Positions 62,181-64,000 of a DNA stretch of 64,000 nt are shown here, in pieces; the stretch's first letter is position 1, and every line of letters starts with the position of its first letter. Below the pieces are notes generated by a model, which saw only the letters and a list, made by a program, of their open reading frames with translations, did not search any database and was not told where the DNA came from. Source of the stretch: Sphingobacterium sp. N143 (GTDB lineage: Bacteria > Bacteroidota > Bacteroidia > Sphingobacteriales > Sphingobacteriaceae); assembly GCF_030325625.1 (NCBI RefSeq), contig NZ_JACAIS010000004.1, positions 1 to 64,000 of the forward strand. The letters are read 5' to 3'. A program made the position numbers and the translations under genes.

Positions 62181-63641
62181 TTATTTGACATCCCACCATA
62201 CTGGCGTATAGATCACTACATTCCCCGGATAATTTACATTTGTAGTTGCCTCACTATTTGCATATGGCATACGTAAAGGCATTCTTCCTTCACCTAAAGT
62301 TGAAGCGGCTGATGTTGTAAAAAACGTTGGATACCCCGTTCTTCTCCATTCAGTCCAAGATTCAAACCCTTGGAAGCCACACATCGCAAAATACTTTTGT
62401 GTAATAATTGATTTTATTTTTGCCTCTACACTACCAGTAAATACTGCATCTGGAGCAGTAGCGATATAGTTTGCAGCAGCAGTAGCGTTACCTGTAGTGG
62501 TAAAACTTGATGTAATACCTGCTTCATAAAGGGCTTTTGCATCTCCCGATCCCCAACCTCTCACGACAGCTTCTGCTTGTAAAAACAGACTTTCAGTAGC
62601 AGAGATTAATTTTACAGGAGCCACTGCAGAAGTAGGATCTACCGCACGACCACCTACTAAAGGAGATGGCGATGATACAAGTTTATTTGTATTTGTAGCA
62701 TAAGTTCCTTGATTGATATGAGCAATGGTATCTTGGCCTGTTACTTTATCATAAAAGGCAAATCTTCTTGGATCATTATTTCTCACAAATGCTTTCACTG
62801 CGGTTGCGCTGGCTACTACATTTTGTGTTTTTCCTAAACCAACCATTTCATTGTAAAACGGATTTTCATTACCTCCAGTAGTTGTATAGGTAATCGTTGC
62901 ATCATCTTCCAAAAAAGTCGCTTTGTTTGCATACAGCGCTTTAATACCAGCTGCAGCCTTGCTTGCATCAACATTTGAAATACGCAAATATGCTCTTAGT
63001 TTCAATGTATTCGCAAAAGCTTTCCATTTGTTTAGATCGCCGCTGAAAATCATATCTTGACTCGATACCGGAATTGCTTGTTCTGTTGCTATTAAAGCCA
63101 ATCCTTTATCTATATTGCTGAATATAGAGTCATATACGACTTGTTGTGCCTCATATTTTGGATTCAAATTCCCATCAGCCTTTAAGCCCTCTGAAAGAGG
63201 AATATCTCCATAAGCATCTGTTGCTACTTGAAATGCATAAGCTTTTAATATATAAGCAATACCTTTGTAATTATCATTGGCTGCAACATTTGAATTGATG
63301 ATCAACTCAGCATTATTCAAAGCATTTCTATAGAGGATAGACCAAGGTCTGTCCATAGCACTGTTTGTAATTCTGTATTGATCTAAAGTACGGTATTGTG
63401 AAGACGTCGGATTTTGTGTCCAATATTGCCCCCATATGTTACCATATACTTGAAACGAGTTACCAACTACTTGGCTAATGGCAGCCTCTACCGTTGGTAA
63501 TAACAAACCAGGGGTAGCAGTCTCTGGATTATTAGGGTTTTCGTTGACATCCAAGAATTTATTACATCCTGTCAGACCAACTGTGCCAATTAAAGCTAAA
63601 AGTAAAAGCTTCTTAGCATTTTTAATATTTATAGTTTTCAT
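62181..63641 (-). CDS. SusD-like_2-family outer-membrane lipoprotein
   Basis: 486 residues. Lipoprotein signal (GTVGLTGCNKFLDV), family start NENPNNPETATPG, then YWTQNPTSSQYRTLDQYRI, AYAFQVATDAYGDIPLSEGL, TESLFLQAEAVVRGWGSGDAKALYEAGI and GFESWTEWRRTGYP. Type 2 SusD homologue like 56929-58431, and colinear with it. It is 13 bp downstream of a SusC gene that runs off the window. Confidence 0.93.
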   Translation of the reverse strand: MKTINIKNAKKLLLLALIGTVGLTGCNKFLDVNENPNNPETATPGLLLPTVEAAISQVVGNSFQVYGNIWGQYWTQNPTSSQYRTLDQYRITNSAMDRPWSILYRNALNNAELIINSNVAANDNYKGIAYILKAYAFQVATDAYGDIPLSEGLKADGNLNPKYEAQQVVYDSIFSNIDKGLALIATEQAIPVSSQDMIFSGDLNKWKAFANTLKLRAYLRISNVDASKAAAGIKALYANKATFLEDDATITYTTTGGNENPFYNEMVGLGKTQNVVASATAVKAFVRNNDPRRFAFYDKVTGQDTIAHINQGTYATNTNKLVSSPSPLVGGRAVDPTSAVAPVKLISATESLFLQAEAVVRGWGSGDAKALYEAGITSSFTTTGNATAAANYIATAPDAVFTGSVEAKIKSIITQKYFAMCGFQGFESWTEWRRTGYPTFFTTSAASTLGEGRMPLRMPYANSEATTNVNYPGNVVIYTPVWWDVK

Positions 63642-63654
63642 ACTTTACTTGCTT

Positions 63655-64000
63655 TTAAAATGAGACTTTAACATTGATACCGTAATTCCTTAACGAAGGT
63701 TGAGCTGTAAAATCAAAACCTTGTGCATTACCCGCACCTGCTGAATTCACCTCTGGATCTGCATATTTATTTTCACTAGGTGTCCAGATAAATAAATTAT
63801 TTCCAAATAACCCGATTGAAGCAGCTCCAAACGGTGTATTTTTCAATTGATTTTTTGTGAATTTATAGGTGAGTGTCAAGTTTCTCAATTTGATGTAAGT
63901 CGCATCAACCACATTGACACCAGACTCCATCGTAGGATAATAATCAACTTTGTCATAGGTCGCTGTTGTATTTACAACCGAATTACCATCTGCATCTAAA
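63655..64000 (-). CDS. SusC/RagA-family protein, C-terminal part (runs off the window)
   Basis: Only the last ~114 codons are inside the window. The visible segment TYIKLRNLTLTYKF, FGNNLFIWTPSENKYADPEVN, and RNYGINVKVSF is the C-terminal barrel end of SusC proteins. It pairs with the following SusD gene. Confidence 0.9.
   Translation of the reverse strand, partial: LDADGNSVVNTTATYDKVDYYPTMESGVNVVDATYIKLRNLTLTYKFTKNQLKNTPFGAASIGLFGNNLFIWTPSENKYADPEVNSAGAGNAQGFDFTAQPSLRNYGINVKVSF

Noticed and set aside
1..64000. CRISPR arrays, tRNA or rRNA genes, replication origin
   Set aside because: No regularly spaced repeats, no tRNA-like cloverleaf ends or conserved rRNA stretches, and no origin-type repeat cluster noticed by eye.
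53440..64000. Assignment of the SusCD units to a particular glycan
   Set aside because: No glycoside hydrolase, lyase or sulfatase gene lies beside them within the window, and GH95/GH78 are more than 20 kb away.

Overview
The window looks like chromosomal DNA of a Bacteroidota member of the Sphingobacteriaceae (Sphingobacterium or Pedobacter type). The reasons are AT-rich intergenic DNA, scarce Shine-Dalgarno sequences, lipoprotein boxes followed by CKK or CEK, tandem SusC/SusD pairs, a carboxypeptidase-regulatory-domain TonB receptor, a LytS/LytTR two-component system, GH95 and GH78 glycosidases, and many AraC regulators. I see no rRNA, tRNA, CRISPR array or intact transposase. It reads as an accessory stretch of many short, unrelated transcription units.

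Layout. 0-2.9 kb: a broken DinB-like gene, a GHKL ATPase plus TPR membrane protein operon, and two tiny membrane proteins. 2.9-12.5 kb: three paralogous small exported proteins (3774-4220, 9032-9478, 11761-12216), each with a long conserved leader carrying two covarying hairpins. They are interleaved with an outer-membrane TonB-type barrel, a LytS/LytTR pair and a lipoprotein subtilase. 12.5-24 kb: GNAT, lipoprotein, amidohydrolase, EreA/ChaN-like, TonB-C/MORN, thioredoxin-like, DUF3267, TraB/GumN, two unnoticed ~40-residue membrane peptides, CPBP protease and a flavodoxin-fold quinone reductase. 24-29.6 kb: GH95 (alpha-L-fucosidase family) and GH78 (alpha-L-rhamnosidase family). A dispersed ~200 bp non-coding element occurs before and after this pair and again at 17.2 kb.

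29.8-37.6 kb: AraC/SDR pair, lipoprotein, small proteins, an HD nucleotidase, an LLM plus FAD monooxygenase operon, an AraC regulator and a DUF1772-like membrane protein. 37.8-41.4 kb: a compact phage-derived module made of an S24-type repressor, divergent operators, an unknown gene, and an opposing lysis cassette (amidase, TM/coiled-coil protein, spanin-like lipoprotein) with no capsid, tail or integrase genes. 41.5-50 kb: lipase, a SIR2-family protein, a NUDIX gene frameshifted inside its catalytic box, an alkylation-repair-like pair (2OG oxygenase and Ada-type zinc domain), AraC plus SDR, and a divergent PurA paralogue followed by a Crp-type regulator. 50-64 kb: a porin and three tandem SusC/SusD units on the minus strand, the last running off the right edge.

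The most interesting unexplained structure is non-coding: the three-copy covarying leader next to the LytTR system, the dispersed ~200 bp element, and a family of GCCACATC-type hairpins at gene ends. All function assignments come from motif reading only; no search was run.
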